Source of the DNA: an uncultured Prevotella sp.
GTDB taxonomy: Bacteria > Bacteroidota > Bacteroidia > Bacteroidales > Bacteroidaceae
Length of the DNA stretch: 64,000 bases
Assembly (NCBI GenBank): GCA_900554545.1
Contig: USHW01000006.1
Span: 1 to 64,000, forward strand
Reading direction: 5' to 3'
Shown: positions 42,661 to 51,704 of the stretch, one piece after another
Numbering within the stretch: position 1 is the stretch's first letter
Layout: every line of letters begins with the position of its first letter
Notes under the pieces: model-generated
Seen by the model: the letters and a program-made list of their open reading frames with translations, nothing else
Database searches by the model: none
What the model was told of the DNA's origin: nothing
Program-made: the position numbers and the translations under genes

Positions 42661-42740
42661 CGGCCTTTTACCGTGCAAAAGACCGTCAATTGCAAGCTAA
42701 AAGGCCACCTTTCGCACTGCGAAAGGTGGCCTTTTGCTAA
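42661..42740. repeat. AAAGGCC/GGCCTTT hairpin repeat cluster, copy 6
   Basis: It starts at the methyltransferase stop codon. The words CGGCCTTTTA, GCAAAAGACCGTC, CTAAAAGGCCACCTTTCGC and GCGAAAGGTGGCCTTTTGC form nested hairpins. The last pair is a 14-bp class stem followed by TTTTGC, so it can serve as a terminator. Confidence 0.78.
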
Positions 42741-42811
42741 CTTGTTGGTTATCAGGTGGTTGGCAATGCGTGCCTGGACGCATTGCATTGGCCGGCGTAA
42801 CGGGACGCCAG

Positions 42812-43369
42812 TCAGATGGCTGTGCCCTGGAAAATATTGCTTTCTTCCAGCGGAACGGTGTCGCCGTCGAGCGTGATGCGGCCCGAACGGAAGTTCTGCT
42901 GTATGCTGGCCGTGGCCTGGTTGCCGCCGTTCCACAGGGTGATGAACACTTGGGCTGATATTCCCACGCCGTTGACGTTGGCCTGTATGTATATGTTGCC
43001 CTTCTTGTCGGTAGTCTTTTTATAGCCCGACACGCTGCCTTCAAGGGTGATGCCGCCAAGCCCGTTGAAGCCCGGCCACGGCACGTTGAACGCCACCTGC
43101 ACCACGGCTTTGTCGCCGCAGAAGGCGATGAAGTTGGTGTTTGACGTTACGTGTACGGTATATCCGCGCTTGAATGTAACCTCGTCGGCCTCGATGACAA
43201 ACGCCGTATCGTTGATTGCACTTTGCGCCTTGAGATTCATCAGGCTGTCTATGCGCGCCTGCATGGCCTTGCGTTCCTGCTTTGAAGGCTTCTTGTTGCC
43301 TGCTGTCTGTGCGCCTGCGGTGATGACGGCCAATACCGCCACTACTGCCGTTAAAACAAATTTTCTCAT
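42812..43369 (-). CDS. DUF4251 domain exported protein
   Basis: This 185-residue protein has a signal peptide (RKFVLTAVVAVLAVITAGAQ). A Lys/Arg-rich linker with KKPSKQERKAMQARIDSLMN follows, and then a beta-rich DUF4251 domain (about 60-185). DUF4251 blocks include LEGSVSGYKKTTDKKGNIYI and NVNGVGISAQVFITLW. It is a periplasmic protein of unknown function typical of Bacteroidales. ATGs at 43369 and 43375 are both possible; the first gives the tighter signal peptide. Confidence 0.85.
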   Translation of the reverse strand: MRKFVLTAVVAVLAVITAGAQTAGNKKPSKQERKAMQARIDSLMNLKAQSAINDTAFVIEADEVTFKRGYTVHVTSNTNFIAFCGDKAVVQVAFNVPWPGFNGLGGITLEGSVSGYKKTTDKKGNIYIQANVNGVGISAQVFITLWNGGNQATASIQQNFRSGRITLDGDTVPLEESNIFQGTAI

Positions 43370-43456
43370 AATCATGGAATTTAATGTCCTCCTATATATA
43401 TAACATGCAGGTAAGGCAGACATTGCCTGGCAGATGGTGAAATAGTGGTAAAATGG

Positions 43457-43909
43457 CTAAACGAATATTTCAACGCCGAGGGCCAGCAGGGCGTAGCGTG
43501 CCAGTTTTCCTGCCGTAACGCTGACAACGGTCAGCGTGATGTTGGCGCGCATCAGGCCGAGTACAATGGTTATGCCTTCGCCTATTACGGGCAGGAAGGC
43601 GAAAAAGCCCGTCCAGGCTCCGCGTCCGGCCATGAAGCGGCGTGCCCGGTCGAGGTCTTTGGGCTTTACGTGGAGGTAACGCTCAATCCAGTCCATGCGC
43701 CCCAGCGTGCCAATCCAATAATTGAACATGCTGCCGAGAGTGTTGCCCACCGTGCCGTATATCACCAAAGCCCACGGTTCAAGCCCTGCCGCCATGAGCG
43801 CAAGCATTACAACCTCGCTGCTCAGGGGGAAGATGCTGCCGGCGAGGAAGGCCGAGACAAGCATTCCGGCGTAGCCGTAGTCGGTCAGTATCCCTATCAA
43901 AGACTCCAT
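43457..43909 (-). CDS. DedA/YqaA-type VTT-domain membrane protein
   Basis: This 150-residue inner-membrane protein resembles YqaA and DedA-family (VTT) proteins. It has the early acidic residue in SIFPLSSEVVMLALMAAG, the G-x-x-x-G pattern in YGTVGNTLGSMFNYWIG, and a charged block VKPKDLDRARRFMAGRG. DedA relatives are lipid scramblases or transporters. The ATG at 43909 is chosen because upstream codons in this frame lie inside the preceding membrane-protein gene and read as non-protein. The two genes overlap by 13 nt. Confidence 0.85.
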   Translation of the reverse strand: MESLIGILTDYGYAGMLVSAFLAGSIFPLSSEVVMLALMAAGLEPWALVIYGTVGNTLGSMFNYWIGTLGRMDWIERYLHVKPKDLDRARRFMAGRGAWTGFFAFLPVIGEGITIVLGLMRANITLTVVSVTAGKLARYALLALGVEIFV

Positions 43910-44853
43910 GGGGAAAGGTTGTTTGCAGCCGGGCTGAGGTTTGACATGTTGAACGCCGTAGCCGCCAGGGCGAGCAATGCAAGCAGGATGAACGCGATGT
44001 TGGTGAACCGTGTGCAGGTGAGTGCGAAGAAGTGCCCGGCCAGGATGGATGCGTTGACGATGAGTATGCCCGTAAGCTGTCCGGCATTTGCCGGCTGCAA
44101 CACTGCCAGTGCGGCGGTGAACGCCGCCAGCGTGATAAGCATCTCGTAAATCATTCGCGTGCGGATTTTGTCCTTGTAGCTGTTGCGCAGGAAGTGTACG
44201 GCGCCTATGGCCGTCACAAGCAGAGTGAAGCCGAAGGCTACGGCGGTGCCGACGGAGACGGTGATGTCGTATGGACGTGCCGTCCAAAGGTTTGACTCAA
44301 GCTCATGGACGACAGTCCAAAAGCCGTCGGTCATGGCACAATATCCGCCGATGAACCAGTAAGGTGCGGTAAGTCCGATGACTGACGCCCAGAAGTTGCG
44401 CCAGCTCATGGCCATGAGGTTGGTGCCGATTAGCACCCACAACACCGGCACGAAGAACAGCGACTGGGGGTAGATGACGCTTGCAATGCCTATGAACATG
44501 AAAGCGTAAAACATGCGTCCCTGCGCCCGCTTGTCCTGATATGACGCGAAGAGCAGCAGGTATGACGCGATGAAGCACAGCTGCATTATTACCACGTCGA
44601 TGTTTCCTATGACGGGGGCGGCCATCGTTCCGAGCACAAGGAACGTGCATGACACCATGCGGCTGTACACCCTGATGAGGGCGTTGCGGTTGTTAAGCTC
44701 GACCATCAGGTATGCCGACAAGGCGAATACTGCCAGTTCGGCATACATCCTGCCGTGCAGGGCGCATGCAGTGAGCCATACGGCCAGCGCGTAAACCGCC
44801 GTTACGGGCAGCGCGAAGCGGCTTTCGGATATTCTGTTTTGTAATCGCTTCAT
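43897..44853 (-). CDS. Multi-pass membrane protein, unrecognised
   Basis: The 318-residue protein has about nine or ten hydrophobic helices spread over its whole length, such as SRFALPVTAVYALAVWLTAC and VVIMQLCFIASYLLLFASYQ. The plan is reminiscent of Bacteroidota DUF6427-type membrane proteins, but I cannot confirm a family. It overlaps the YqaA-type gene by 13 nt, so the pair is translationally coupled. Function unknown. Confidence 0.7.
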   Translation of the reverse strand: MKRLQNRISESRFALPVTAVYALAVWLTACALHGRMYAELAVFALSAYLMVELNNRNALIRVYSRMVSCTFLVLGTMAAPVIGNIDVVIMQLCFIASYLLLFASYQDKRAQGRMFYAFMFIGIASVIYPQSLFFVPVLWVLIGTNLMAMSWRNFWASVIGLTAPYWFIGGYCAMTDGFWTVVHELESNLWTARPYDITVSVGTAVAFGFTLLVTAIGAVHFLRNSYKDKIRTRMIYEMLITLAAFTAALAVLQPANAGQLTGILIVNASILAGHFFALTCTRFTNIAFILLALLALAATAFNMSNLSPAANNLSPWSL

Positions 44854-44858
44854 TATTA

Positions 44859-44942
44859 TTGAGTTAAGAATTAAGAGTTAAGAATTAAGAAAAAATGCGG
44901 CGAAGGTGATTTTCTTAATTCTAAACTCTTAATTCTTAATAG
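44859..44942. repeat. Word-like inverted repeat between purD and the membrane-protein gene
   Basis: The left half holds ATTAAGAATTAAGAGTTAAG and ATTAAGAAAA words. The right half holds TTTTCTTAATTCTAAACTC and TTAATTCTTAAT. The two pair almost fully around a GC-rich loop, 3 bp from the purD stop. It is a likely purD terminator. Confidence 0.7.
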
Positions 44943-44945
44943 CTT

Positions 44946-46214
44946 TTAAAGGTCTTTCCCTATGTCGCTGCGGAAGTATTTGTCGGTAAAATTGATTTTC
45001 TGCGCTTCCTTGAACGACTTTGCCAAGGCTTCCTCCTTGTCTTTCCCGTATGAGCTTACGGCAATTACGCGGCCTCCGGAGGTCACCACCTGGCCGTCTT
45101 TCAGAGCCGTGCCGGAGTGGAACACGATGCTGCCTTCAACGTCGTTGATGCCCGTTATAGGGTAGCCCTTGGCGTATTTTTCGGGATAGCCGCCGCTTAC
45201 GAGCATTACGCAGACGGCGGAACGCGGGTCGAACTCTATGCTCCGCTTGTCAAGATTGCCCTCGGCCACGCCTTCGAAGAGGTCAACAATGTCGCTCTTC
45301 AGTCGCAACATTACGCTTTCTGTCTCAGGGTCGCCCATGCGGCAGTTGTATTCTATCACCATGGGGTTGCCTCCAACGTTAATCAATCCGAAGAATATGA
45401 AGCCCTTGTAGTCAAGTCCGTCCTCGGCAAGTCCTTCCACCGTGGGGCGTATGATGCGGTCTTCCACTTTCTGCATCCAATCCTTTGTTGCGAACGGAAC
45501 AGGAGTAACGCTGCCCATACCGCCGGTGTTGAGTCCTGTGTCACCTTCTCCGATGCGCTTGTAGTCCTTGGCTTCGGGCAGGATTTTGTAGTTCTTGCCG
45601 TCTGTCAGCACGAAAACGGAGCATTCTATTCCGCTGAGAAATTCCTCAATGACAACGTTTGCCGATGCGTTGCCGAACATTCCGCCGAGCATGTCGCGCA
45701 GTTCCTTCTTGGCTTCGTCGAGCGTCGGTACTATGAGAACTCCCTTTCCGGCGCACAGCCCGTCGGCTTTCAGCACGTATGGGGGCTGCAACGTTTCGAG
45801 GAAACGCAGTCCCTCGTCGAGCGTGGTGCCGTTGAATGTCTTGTATTTCGCTGTCGGGATGTTGTGCCTTTGCATGAATTTCTTTGCAAAGTCCTTTGAG
45901 CCTTCAAGCTGTGCACCGGCCTTTGACGGCCCTATTACCGGGATGTCCGCAGTGCGTCCGTCGTTTTTGAAATCGTCGTAAATGCCTTTCACCAGTGGGT
46001 CTTCAGGCCCGACAACCACCATGTTGACGTCGTTTGCCACGGCAAAGTTCTTCAAACTTTCAAAATCGTCGGCCTTTATGTCGATGTTTTCGCCACAGTT
46101 GGCAGTCCCGGCGTTGCCCGGAGCGATATACAGTTTGTCAACTTTCGGGCTTTGTGCAATCTTCCAAGCTAAGGCGTGTTCGCGCCCGCCGCTTCCTAAA
46201 AGTAATATTTTCAT
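44946..46214 (-). CDS. purD: Phosphoribosylamine-glycine ligase (PurD)
   Basis: This 422-residue cytosolic ATP-grasp ligase makes glycinamide ribonucleotide in purine synthesis. The N-terminal ILLLGSGGREHALAWKIAQS and LYIAPGNAGTA are diagnostic. The ATP-grasp blocks include VLKADGLCAGKGVLIV and NTGGMGSVTPVPF, and VIEYNCRMGDPETESVMLRL is the metal-binding region. Length is normal. It stands alone with its own terminator-like repeat. Confidence 0.96.
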   Translation of the reverse strand: MKILLLGSGGREHALAWKIAQSPKVDKLYIAPGNAGTANCGENIDIKADDFESLKNFAVANDVNMVVVGPEDPLVKGIYDDFKNDGRTADIPVIGPSKAGAQLEGSKDFAKKFMQRHNIPTAKYKTFNGTTLDEGLRFLETLQPPYVLKADGLCAGKGVLIVPTLDEAKKELRDMLGGMFGNASANVVIEEFLSGIECSVFVLTDGKNYKILPEAKDYKRIGEGDTGLNTGGMGSVTPVPFATKDWMQKVEDRIIRPTVEGLAEDGLDYKGFIFFGLINVGGNPMVIEYNCRMGDPETESVMLRLKSDIVDLFEGVAEGNLDKRSIEFDPRSAVCVMLVSGGYPEKYAKGYPITGINDVEGSIVFHSGTALKDGQVVTSGGRVIAVSSYGKDKEEALAKSFKEAQKINFTDKYFRSDIGKDL

Positions 46215-46272
46215 AATCTATATCTTTGATAGCTGAAGTGGTTAATATCGTTAAAATCCTGTTTGTTTGCGT

Positions 46273-47727
46273 TCAGTCATCCTCGTTTTTCTTGTCTGAT
46301 ATTACGAGAAGCTTGTCTCCTTCATGCAGCGTCAGGCTGCCGTCGGGTATCAGGTATTCGTCGTCGCGCTTCACCAAGATGACGAGTTTGCCTTTCGGCA
46401 GCTGCATTTCCTTTAGCGTGTTGCCTCGTTCCAACGATTCGGCGGTTACTGTCATGTCTGTCAGGTCGGTGTTTATTTCTTCCGGCAGCTCTACTCCGAA
46501 CTCGTTGCCTGTCTTCGGCAGCGGCTCGCTAAGTTTCAGTTTGTCTGCCATAAAAGAAACGGTCGTGCCTTGAACGACAAGTGAAACGATGGTTATGAAG
46601 AACACAATGTTGAACATTATGTTTGAACCCTCGACGTTGGCCACCACCGGATAAGTGGCGAAAATTATCGGAACGGCGCCGCGCAGGCCGACCCATGACA
46701 CGAAGAGGCGTGACCGCAGGTTGATATTCTTGAACGGCAGAAGGCACAGCATGACGCTTAACGGCCTGCCGATGGCAATCATGAAGATGCCGATAAGCAA
46801 CGCTACGGCTGCCACTTCGAGCATTTCATGCGGATTGACAAGCAGTCCGAGGCAGAGGAACATTATTATCTGGAACAGCCATGTCAGTCCGTCGATGAAC
46901 TTCATGGTGTCCTTTCGGTGTGCTATTTTGCTGTTTCCGACAATCATTCCGCATATATACACGGCCAAGTAGCCGTTGCCGTAAGCCAAATCGGTAATAC
47001 TGAAAGTGAAGAAAACAAACGCCAGCAGCAGTATCGGGTAAAGAGCCTGGTTGTCGATGTCCAGCTTGTTGAGGATGATTACCGCCAAGCGTCCGAGCAA
47101 GTAACCTGCAACAATGCCGATGATGAACTGCACCGCGAACATTCCCAGTATCGAAGCGAACGACATCCCGGCCGAGTTGATGATTTGTATGAGCACAATC
47201 GTCAGCATGTAAGCCATCGGGTCGTTGCTTCCGCTTTCAAGTTCAAGCATGGGACGGAGGTTATGCTTGAGGTGCATCTTTTGTGAACGGAGGACGGCAA
47301 AGACTGATGCGGAGTCGGTACTTGACATTGTTGACGCCAGCAACAGCGACGTTGTAAGGGGCAGGGCGATGTTAGTCCAGCTCATGCCGGACAGCCACCA
47401 GATGAACAGTCCTGTGAAAAGGGCGGTCAGCAGCACACCTACCGTTGAGAGGACAATTCCCGGCGTGAGCACAGGCCGTATGTCTTTGTATTTCGTGTCC
47501 ATACCACCTGAGAACAGGATGACGCTTAGCGCCACCATGCCGATGAACTGCGCCTCGTTGGCATTGTGGAACTGTAAGCCTAATCCGTCGCTTCCGAAAA
47601 CCATGCCCACGATGAGGAACAGCAGCAATGCCGGCACACCGAACTTGTATCCGGTTTTGCCGACAACAATGCTGACGAACATCAGCACCGAGCCTATGAG
47701 CAAAATGTTTTCCGCTGTGAATGTCAT
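46273..47727 (-). CDS. CPA1-type cation/proton antiporter with TrkA-C domain (NhaP2/CvrA-like)
   Basis: This 484-residue inner-membrane antiporter probably exchanges potassium or sodium for protons. About twelve hydrophobic helices fill residues 5-390. Conserved transport residues lie in SSTDSASVFAVLRSQ and in LELESGSNDPMAYMLTIVLI, and WVGLRGAVPIIFATYP is the late family signature. A cytosolic TrkA-C ligand-binding domain ends the protein (DGSLTLHEGDKLLVISD). The last residues are acidic. Confidence 0.9.
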   Translation of the reverse strand: MTFTAENILLIGSVLMFVSIVVGKTGYKFGVPALLLFLIVGMVFGSDGLGLQFHNANEAQFIGMVALSVILFSGGMDTKYKDIRPVLTPGIVLSTVGVLLTALFTGLFIWWLSGMSWTNIALPLTTSLLLASTMSSTDSASVFAVLRSQKMHLKHNLRPMLELESGSNDPMAYMLTIVLIQIINSAGMSFASILGMFAVQFIIGIVAGYLLGRLAVIILNKLDIDNQALYPILLLAFVFFTFSITDLAYGNGYLAVYICGMIVGNSKIAHRKDTMKFIDGLTWLFQIIMFLCLGLLVNPHEMLEVAAVALLIGIFMIAIGRPLSVMLCLLPFKNINLRSRLFVSWVGLRGAVPIIFATYPVVANVEGSNIMFNIVFFITIVSLVVQGTTVSFMADKLKLSEPLPKTGNEFGVELPEEINTDLTDMTVTAESLERGNTLKEMQLPKGKLVILVKRDDEYLIPDGSLTLHEGDKLLVISDKKNEDD

Positions 47728-47749
47728 CTGTGCTTGTCTAAATATTACA

Positions 47750-47784
47750 GACCGGGCGCATGGCCGTCTCCATGCGCCCCGGTC
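47750..47784 (-). terminator. Hairpin after the DPP-IV-type gene
   Basis: GACCGGGCGCATGG and CCATGCGCCCCGGTC pair with one bulged base around a 6-nt loop, 10 bp past the stop at 47795. The following minus-strand sequence is only moderately T-rich. Confidence 0.7.
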
Positions 47785-47794
47785 GTTGTCGCGC

Positions 47795-50008
47795 TTATTT
47801 CAGATAGTCCTCAAAGTACTGCGTAATCCTTTCGTGCAGGTGTACGCTTTGATGTCCCATCATGTTGTGTCCCTCGCCAGGATAAACGTAGAAGTCAGGC
47901 TGTGTGCCGACCTCGTTGCACTTCTTTATGAACGACAGGGCGTGTTGCGGCACAACGGTTGGGTCGTCTGTGCCGATGATTATTTGCAGTTTGCCCTTCA
48001 GGTTCTGTGCTTTGTTGATGAGGCTGGTCTCGGCATAGCCTTCAGGATTGGTCTGCGGCGTGTCCATGTAGCGTTCGCCGTACATCACTTCGTACCACTT
48101 CCAGTCTATGACAGGGCCTCCGGCAACGCCTACTTTGAACACATCCGGGTAGGTGGTCATGAGCGATGTCGTCATGAAACCACCAAAGCTCCAACCGTGG
48201 ACGCCCATTCTCGTTGTGTCGACATAGGCCAGCGACTTCAGATATTCTACTCCTTTAAGCTGGTCTTTCATCTCTTCCACTCCAAGGTGGCGGAACGTTG
48301 CCTGCTCGAAGTCGCGTCCGCGGTCGCTTGAGCCGCGGTTGTCGAGAATGAAAAGGAGATAGCCTTTCTGTGCCATATACGTTTCCCAGCCGCGGCTTGC
48401 ATAGTGCCAGCGTGCTTCTACGTTGCGTACTCCGGGGCCTCCGTAGACGTAAACCACTGTGGGATATTTCTTGTTGGGGTCGAAGTTGACGGGTTTTACC
48501 ATGCGGTAGTATAGGTCTGTCACGCCGTCGGCTGACTTGATAGTGCCGCAAGAGTATTCGGGCACGTTGTAACCCGTCCACGGGTCGTCGGCCTTGAAGT
48601 AGCTTACGCTTTTTTCCTTTTCAATGTCTATGATGTCGATGTTGCGCGGAACGTCTGGCTCCGAGTAGTTGTCGAAAGCATAGCGGCCTGAAGCCGACAG
48701 CATGGGGTAGCGGTGTCCGCCACCGCCATACGTGCCGGCGTGGCATCCGCGTCCGTTGTCGAGCAATGTGCGCTCGCCCGTTTCAATGTTCACTTTGTAG
48801 ATGTTGTTCTGTATGGGGCTGCTTTCCGTTGAAAGTATGAGCACTTCTTCGGGCTTTGAAGTGAAGCCGATGAGGTCAAGCACAATCCATTTGCCGCTTG
48901 TAATCTGCTTCAGCTGTTCGCCTTTCGTGTTGAAAAGGTAAAGGTGGTTGTAGCCGTCCTTCTCGCTTTGCAGTATGAACTTGTCGGCGTCCCATGGCAG
49001 GAACGTGATTGGATTGACAGGATGTACATACTTGTCGTGGTGCTCTTTATATAAGGTGGACAGCTTTTCGCCAGTCGAAGCGTCATATTTCACCAGTTCC
49101 ATGTCTGTCTGGTCGCGGTTCAGTTCAATCATGTAGACTGCTTCGTTGTTGGGACTCCACGCTATGTTTGTAAAGTAACGGTCGGTGGGGTCGCCCGCTT
49201 TCATGTAGACAGTCTTGCCCGTTTTCAGGTCGTACACGCCCACGGTAACCTTGTGGCTGGTTTCTCCGGCCATTGGGTATTTGGTCGGCAGTTCGGTGGC
49301 TACGCGCGTGTCGATGTTTACGAGGGGATAATCCGTCACCATGCTCTGGTCCATACGGTAGAAGGCCAGCTTCTGTCCGTCGTTGCTCCAGAATGTTCCT
49401 TTGTAAATGCCGAACTCGTCGCGGTGTACGCTTTGTCCGTAAACAATGTCGTGGCTGCCGTCATTGGTAAGCTGCCGGGTATTTCCTTCGGCATCGGTTA
49501 CGTACAGGTTATCGTCCTTTACGAATGCCACGGCGCGCGATTTTGCGTTCCAGTCGGCGTGAGTTTCTCCCTCGGCGCTTTGCTTCCAAACGGTTTTCTT
49601 GGCCTTGAAGTCAATGAGCAGCCGCTCGTTTTTCCGTTTTACGAGTACCAATGGCTTGCCAGGGTAGGGGAAAGATGCGTACATCAGATGGCGGATTTTT
49701 TCACTGTCGTCTTTCGTTTCCGCCCATTTGTTGATGTCGTCGAGGGTGAAAAGGATTTTTTCCTTTCCCGTTTTCTTGTCTACGGTGCTGCATTCCTCGA
49801 CGTCGAGGCGCACAAGCTGGTCGCCCCACCATGTCAGGTGCCTGTTTTTCGGCACCATGTTGTGATAGTTGGTGCCGCCGAAGTTAAGGTCTTCAAGCGT
49901 GAACTCGTGTTGCTGTGCGTAGCCTGTCATAAAGGTTAACATTGCGAGCAGCGCAAAGGCATACCGCCTTGCGCCGCGTAAGAAATTGTTGTTAGGTTTA
50001 GTCGTCAT
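47795..50008 (-). CDS. S9 family dipeptidyl-peptidase IV-type protein
   Basis: This 737-residue exported serine peptidase removes N-terminal dipeptides, often X-Pro. It has a signal peptide (YAFALLAMLTFMTGYAQQ) and an N-terminal beta-propeller (about 45-480) with the DPP-IV substrate-clamp region. A C-terminal alpha/beta hydrolase follows, with nucleophile GVHGWSFGGFMTT, Asp in IIGTDDPTVV and His in YPGEGHNMMG. The ATG at 50008 follows AAGGAAGGCGAT, a strong ribosome site. About 109 more codons are open upstream but are antisense-like to the RlmL tail and are rejected. It overlaps the RlmL-type gene by 11 nt. Confidence 0.92.
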   Translation of the reverse strand: MTTKPNNNFLRGARRYAFALLAMLTFMTGYAQQHEFTLEDLNFGGTNYHNMVPKNRHLTWWGDQLVRLDVEECSTVDKKTGKEKILFTLDDINKWAETKDDSEKIRHLMYASFPYPGKPLVLVKRKNERLLIDFKAKKTVWKQSAEGETHADWNAKSRAVAFVKDDNLYVTDAEGNTRQLTNDGSHDIVYGQSVHRDEFGIYKGTFWSNDGQKLAFYRMDQSMVTDYPLVNIDTRVATELPTKYPMAGETSHKVTVGVYDLKTGKTVYMKAGDPTDRYFTNIAWSPNNEAVYMIELNRDQTDMELVKYDASTGEKLSTLYKEHHDKYVHPVNPITFLPWDADKFILQSEKDGYNHLYLFNTKGEQLKQITSGKWIVLDLIGFTSKPEEVLILSTESSPIQNNIYKVNIETGERTLLDNGRGCHAGTYGGGGHRYPMLSASGRYAFDNYSEPDVPRNIDIIDIEKEKSVSYFKADDPWTGYNVPEYSCGTIKSADGVTDLYYRMVKPVNFDPNKKYPTVVYVYGGPGVRNVEARWHYASRGWETYMAQKGYLLFILDNRGSSDRGRDFEQATFRHLGVEEMKDQLKGVEYLKSLAYVDTTRMGVHGWSFGGFMTTSLMTTYPDVFKVGVAGGPVIDWKWYEVMYGERYMDTPQTNPEGYAETSLINKAQNLKGKLQIIIGTDDPTVVPQHALSFIKKCNEVGTQPDFYVYPGEGHNMMGHQSVHLHERITQYFEDYLK

Positions 50009-51482
50009 ATCGCCTTCCTTTTTTTCCGAAGTCTTTTCTGTCCCTGTTGCCTTTGAAGTCACGTCCGCCACGGCGGTCATTGCGTCCTCCGTTGTCGTCG
50101 AAGTCGCGTCTGCCACGGCCGAAGTCACGCCTGCCTCGGTCGTCCCTGCGGCGTTCCCTGTCGCGTGAGCCTTGATTGCCAAGTTCGAATTTATGGAACT
50201 TGAACGTGCGTATGTCGCCTTCTTCGTTTTCTTCATGCTCTTCAAGCCGTTTCTTGAATTCGCGGTTTTCCTTGAAACGGTGTTTCTCCGACATGGCTTT
50301 CTTCTCCTCGTCGGTCTTGAGTATGTTGCCGGCACCGCGGAAATCGCTTAGCTTCCCTTCAAAAATCTGGTACTTGCGGAACTCGCATTCGAGCGAACCG
50401 TTGTAAAGTGGAATTTTCAATGACGGCTTCAGTCCTATCTGGTCGAAGCATTCCTCGCGGTAGCTCAACACCCATGCGTCGTTGTTCTTGAACTGATGCT
50501 TGAGTATTTCGCCAATCATGCGGTATGTTCCGAGCAGGTCTGGGGTGGATATTCGTTCGCCGTATGGAGGGTTTGTCACCATTATGGCCTTGTCCTTTGG
50601 CTGCTTGAAGTCCTTGAAGTCGGCCAAGGCCACGCTGATGTCCTTGGTCAGTCCGGCGGCGCGGACGTTCAGGTTGGCTTTCTGTACTGCGTTGGGGTCG
50701 ATGTCGTAGCCGTATATATGGTGGTTGAACTCGCGCTCCTGCGAGTCGTCGTTGTAGATGCGGTCGAAGAGTTCGGCGTCGAAGTCGGGCCATTTCTCAA
50801 ACGCATAGCTCTTGCGGAACACGCCGGGAGCCATATTGCGGGCTATGAGGGCGGCTTCGATAAGCAGCGTCCCGGAGCCGCACATAGGGTCGATGAAGTC
50901 GGTGTCGCCTTTCCATCCCGTCATGAGAATCATTCCGGCGGCGAGCACTTCGTTAAGAGGTGCTTCAACGGCCTCCTGCCTGTAGCCGCGGCGGTGCAGG
51001 CTTTCGCCGCTCGAGTCGAGTGAAAGCGTGCAGCGGTCTTCTGCGATGTGCATGTTCAGGCGTATGTCGGGGTTCGCCACGGAGATGTTGGGACGCTGTC
51101 CGGTCTTCTCGCGGAACTGGTCTACTATGGCGTCTTTCACCTTGTACGACACGAATTTGGAGTGGCGGAACTCGTCGGAGAACACCACCGAGTCTACGGC
51201 GAAGCTTTTTTTCAGGTCGAGGTACTGGCTCCAGTCTATTTTCTTAACCTCTTCGTACACGTCGTCGGCCGACTGCGCCTTGAAGTGCTTGATTGGCTTT
51301 ATGACCCTTATGGCCGTGTGCAGGCTGAAGTTGGCGCGGTACATCATTTCCTTGTCGCCGGTGAACGACACCATGCGGCGCCCTATCTGCACGTTGTTTG
51401 CTCCCAGTTGCGTAAGCTCTTTTGCCAAGACGGGTTCCAGTCCCATGAACGTCTTGGCGATGAGTTCGAATTCTTGTTCCAT
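49998..51482 (-). CDS. THUMP-domain 23S rRNA guanine-N2 methyltransferase-like protein (RlmL N-terminal type) with RG-rich tail
   Basis: This 494-residue cytosolic RNA methylase starts with a ferredoxin-like/THUMP region (about 1-160). The methyltransferase core follows: FIDPMCGSGTLLIEAALIA (motif I) and IMVTNPPYGERI (the N-P-P-Y catalytic motif). Residues about 440-494 form a low-complexity tail rich in Arg, Asp and Gly (RRDDRGRRDFGRGRRDF and similar), absent from E. coli RlmL and likely an RNA-binding extension. The ATG at 51482 gives MEQEFELIAKTFMGLEPVL. The tail codons overlap the DPP-IV gene start by 11 nt. Confidence 0.9.
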   Translation of the reverse strand: MEQEFELIAKTFMGLEPVLAKELTQLGANNVQIGRRMVSFTGDKEMMYRANFSLHTAIRVIKPIKHFKAQSADDVYEEVKKIDWSQYLDLKKSFAVDSVVFSDEFRHSKFVSYKVKDAIVDQFREKTGQRPNISVANPDIRLNMHIAEDRCTLSLDSSGESLHRRGYRQEAVEAPLNEVLAAGMILMTGWKGDTDFIDPMCGSGTLLIEAALIARNMAPGVFRKSYAFEKWPDFDAELFDRIYNDDSQEREFNHHIYGYDIDPNAVQKANLNVRAAGLTKDISVALADFKDFKQPKDKAIMVTNPPYGERISTPDLLGTYRMIGEILKHQFKNNDAWVLSYREECFDQIGLKPSLKIPLYNGSLECEFRKYQIFEGKLSDFRGAGNILKTDEEKKAMSEKHRFKENREFKKRLEEHEENEEGDIRTFKFHKFELGNQGSRDRERRRDDRGRRDFGRGRRDFDDNGGRNDRRGGRDFKGNRDRKDFGKKGRRYDD

Positions 51483-51704
51483 CGTTTTTCCTGTGATTGG
51501 TAAAAGTAAAAATGTAAAAAAGCAAGAAGGTAACAAGTATTTGTCCGTTACATGCCTGTCTTACCGCCTACTTCCGTTCTTTTACTTTTACTTTTTTGTA
51601 TTTTGTATTTATTTGTTTTTATCAAATGTTTTCATGCATTTATATGCCAATCTAATCCTTCAACGGGAGGTTTTACCTTTTTGCTGTCTTACTTTTTTAC
51701 CGTT
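51483..51704. repeat. Spacer with word-like repeats
   Basis: No gene is supported. GGTAAAAGTAAAAATG-type words near 51498 and TTACTTTTACTTTTTTG near 51581 form an imperfect inverted pair. A second short block, AGGTTTTACC, lies near 51670. It probably terminates the serine acetyltransferase transcript. Confidence 0.5.

Noticed and set aside
50009..50335. N-terminal extension of the DPP-IV-type gene
   Set aside because: The extra 109 codons lie inside the RlmL gene tail and would bury the signal peptide; the ATG at 50008 has a strong ribosome site.
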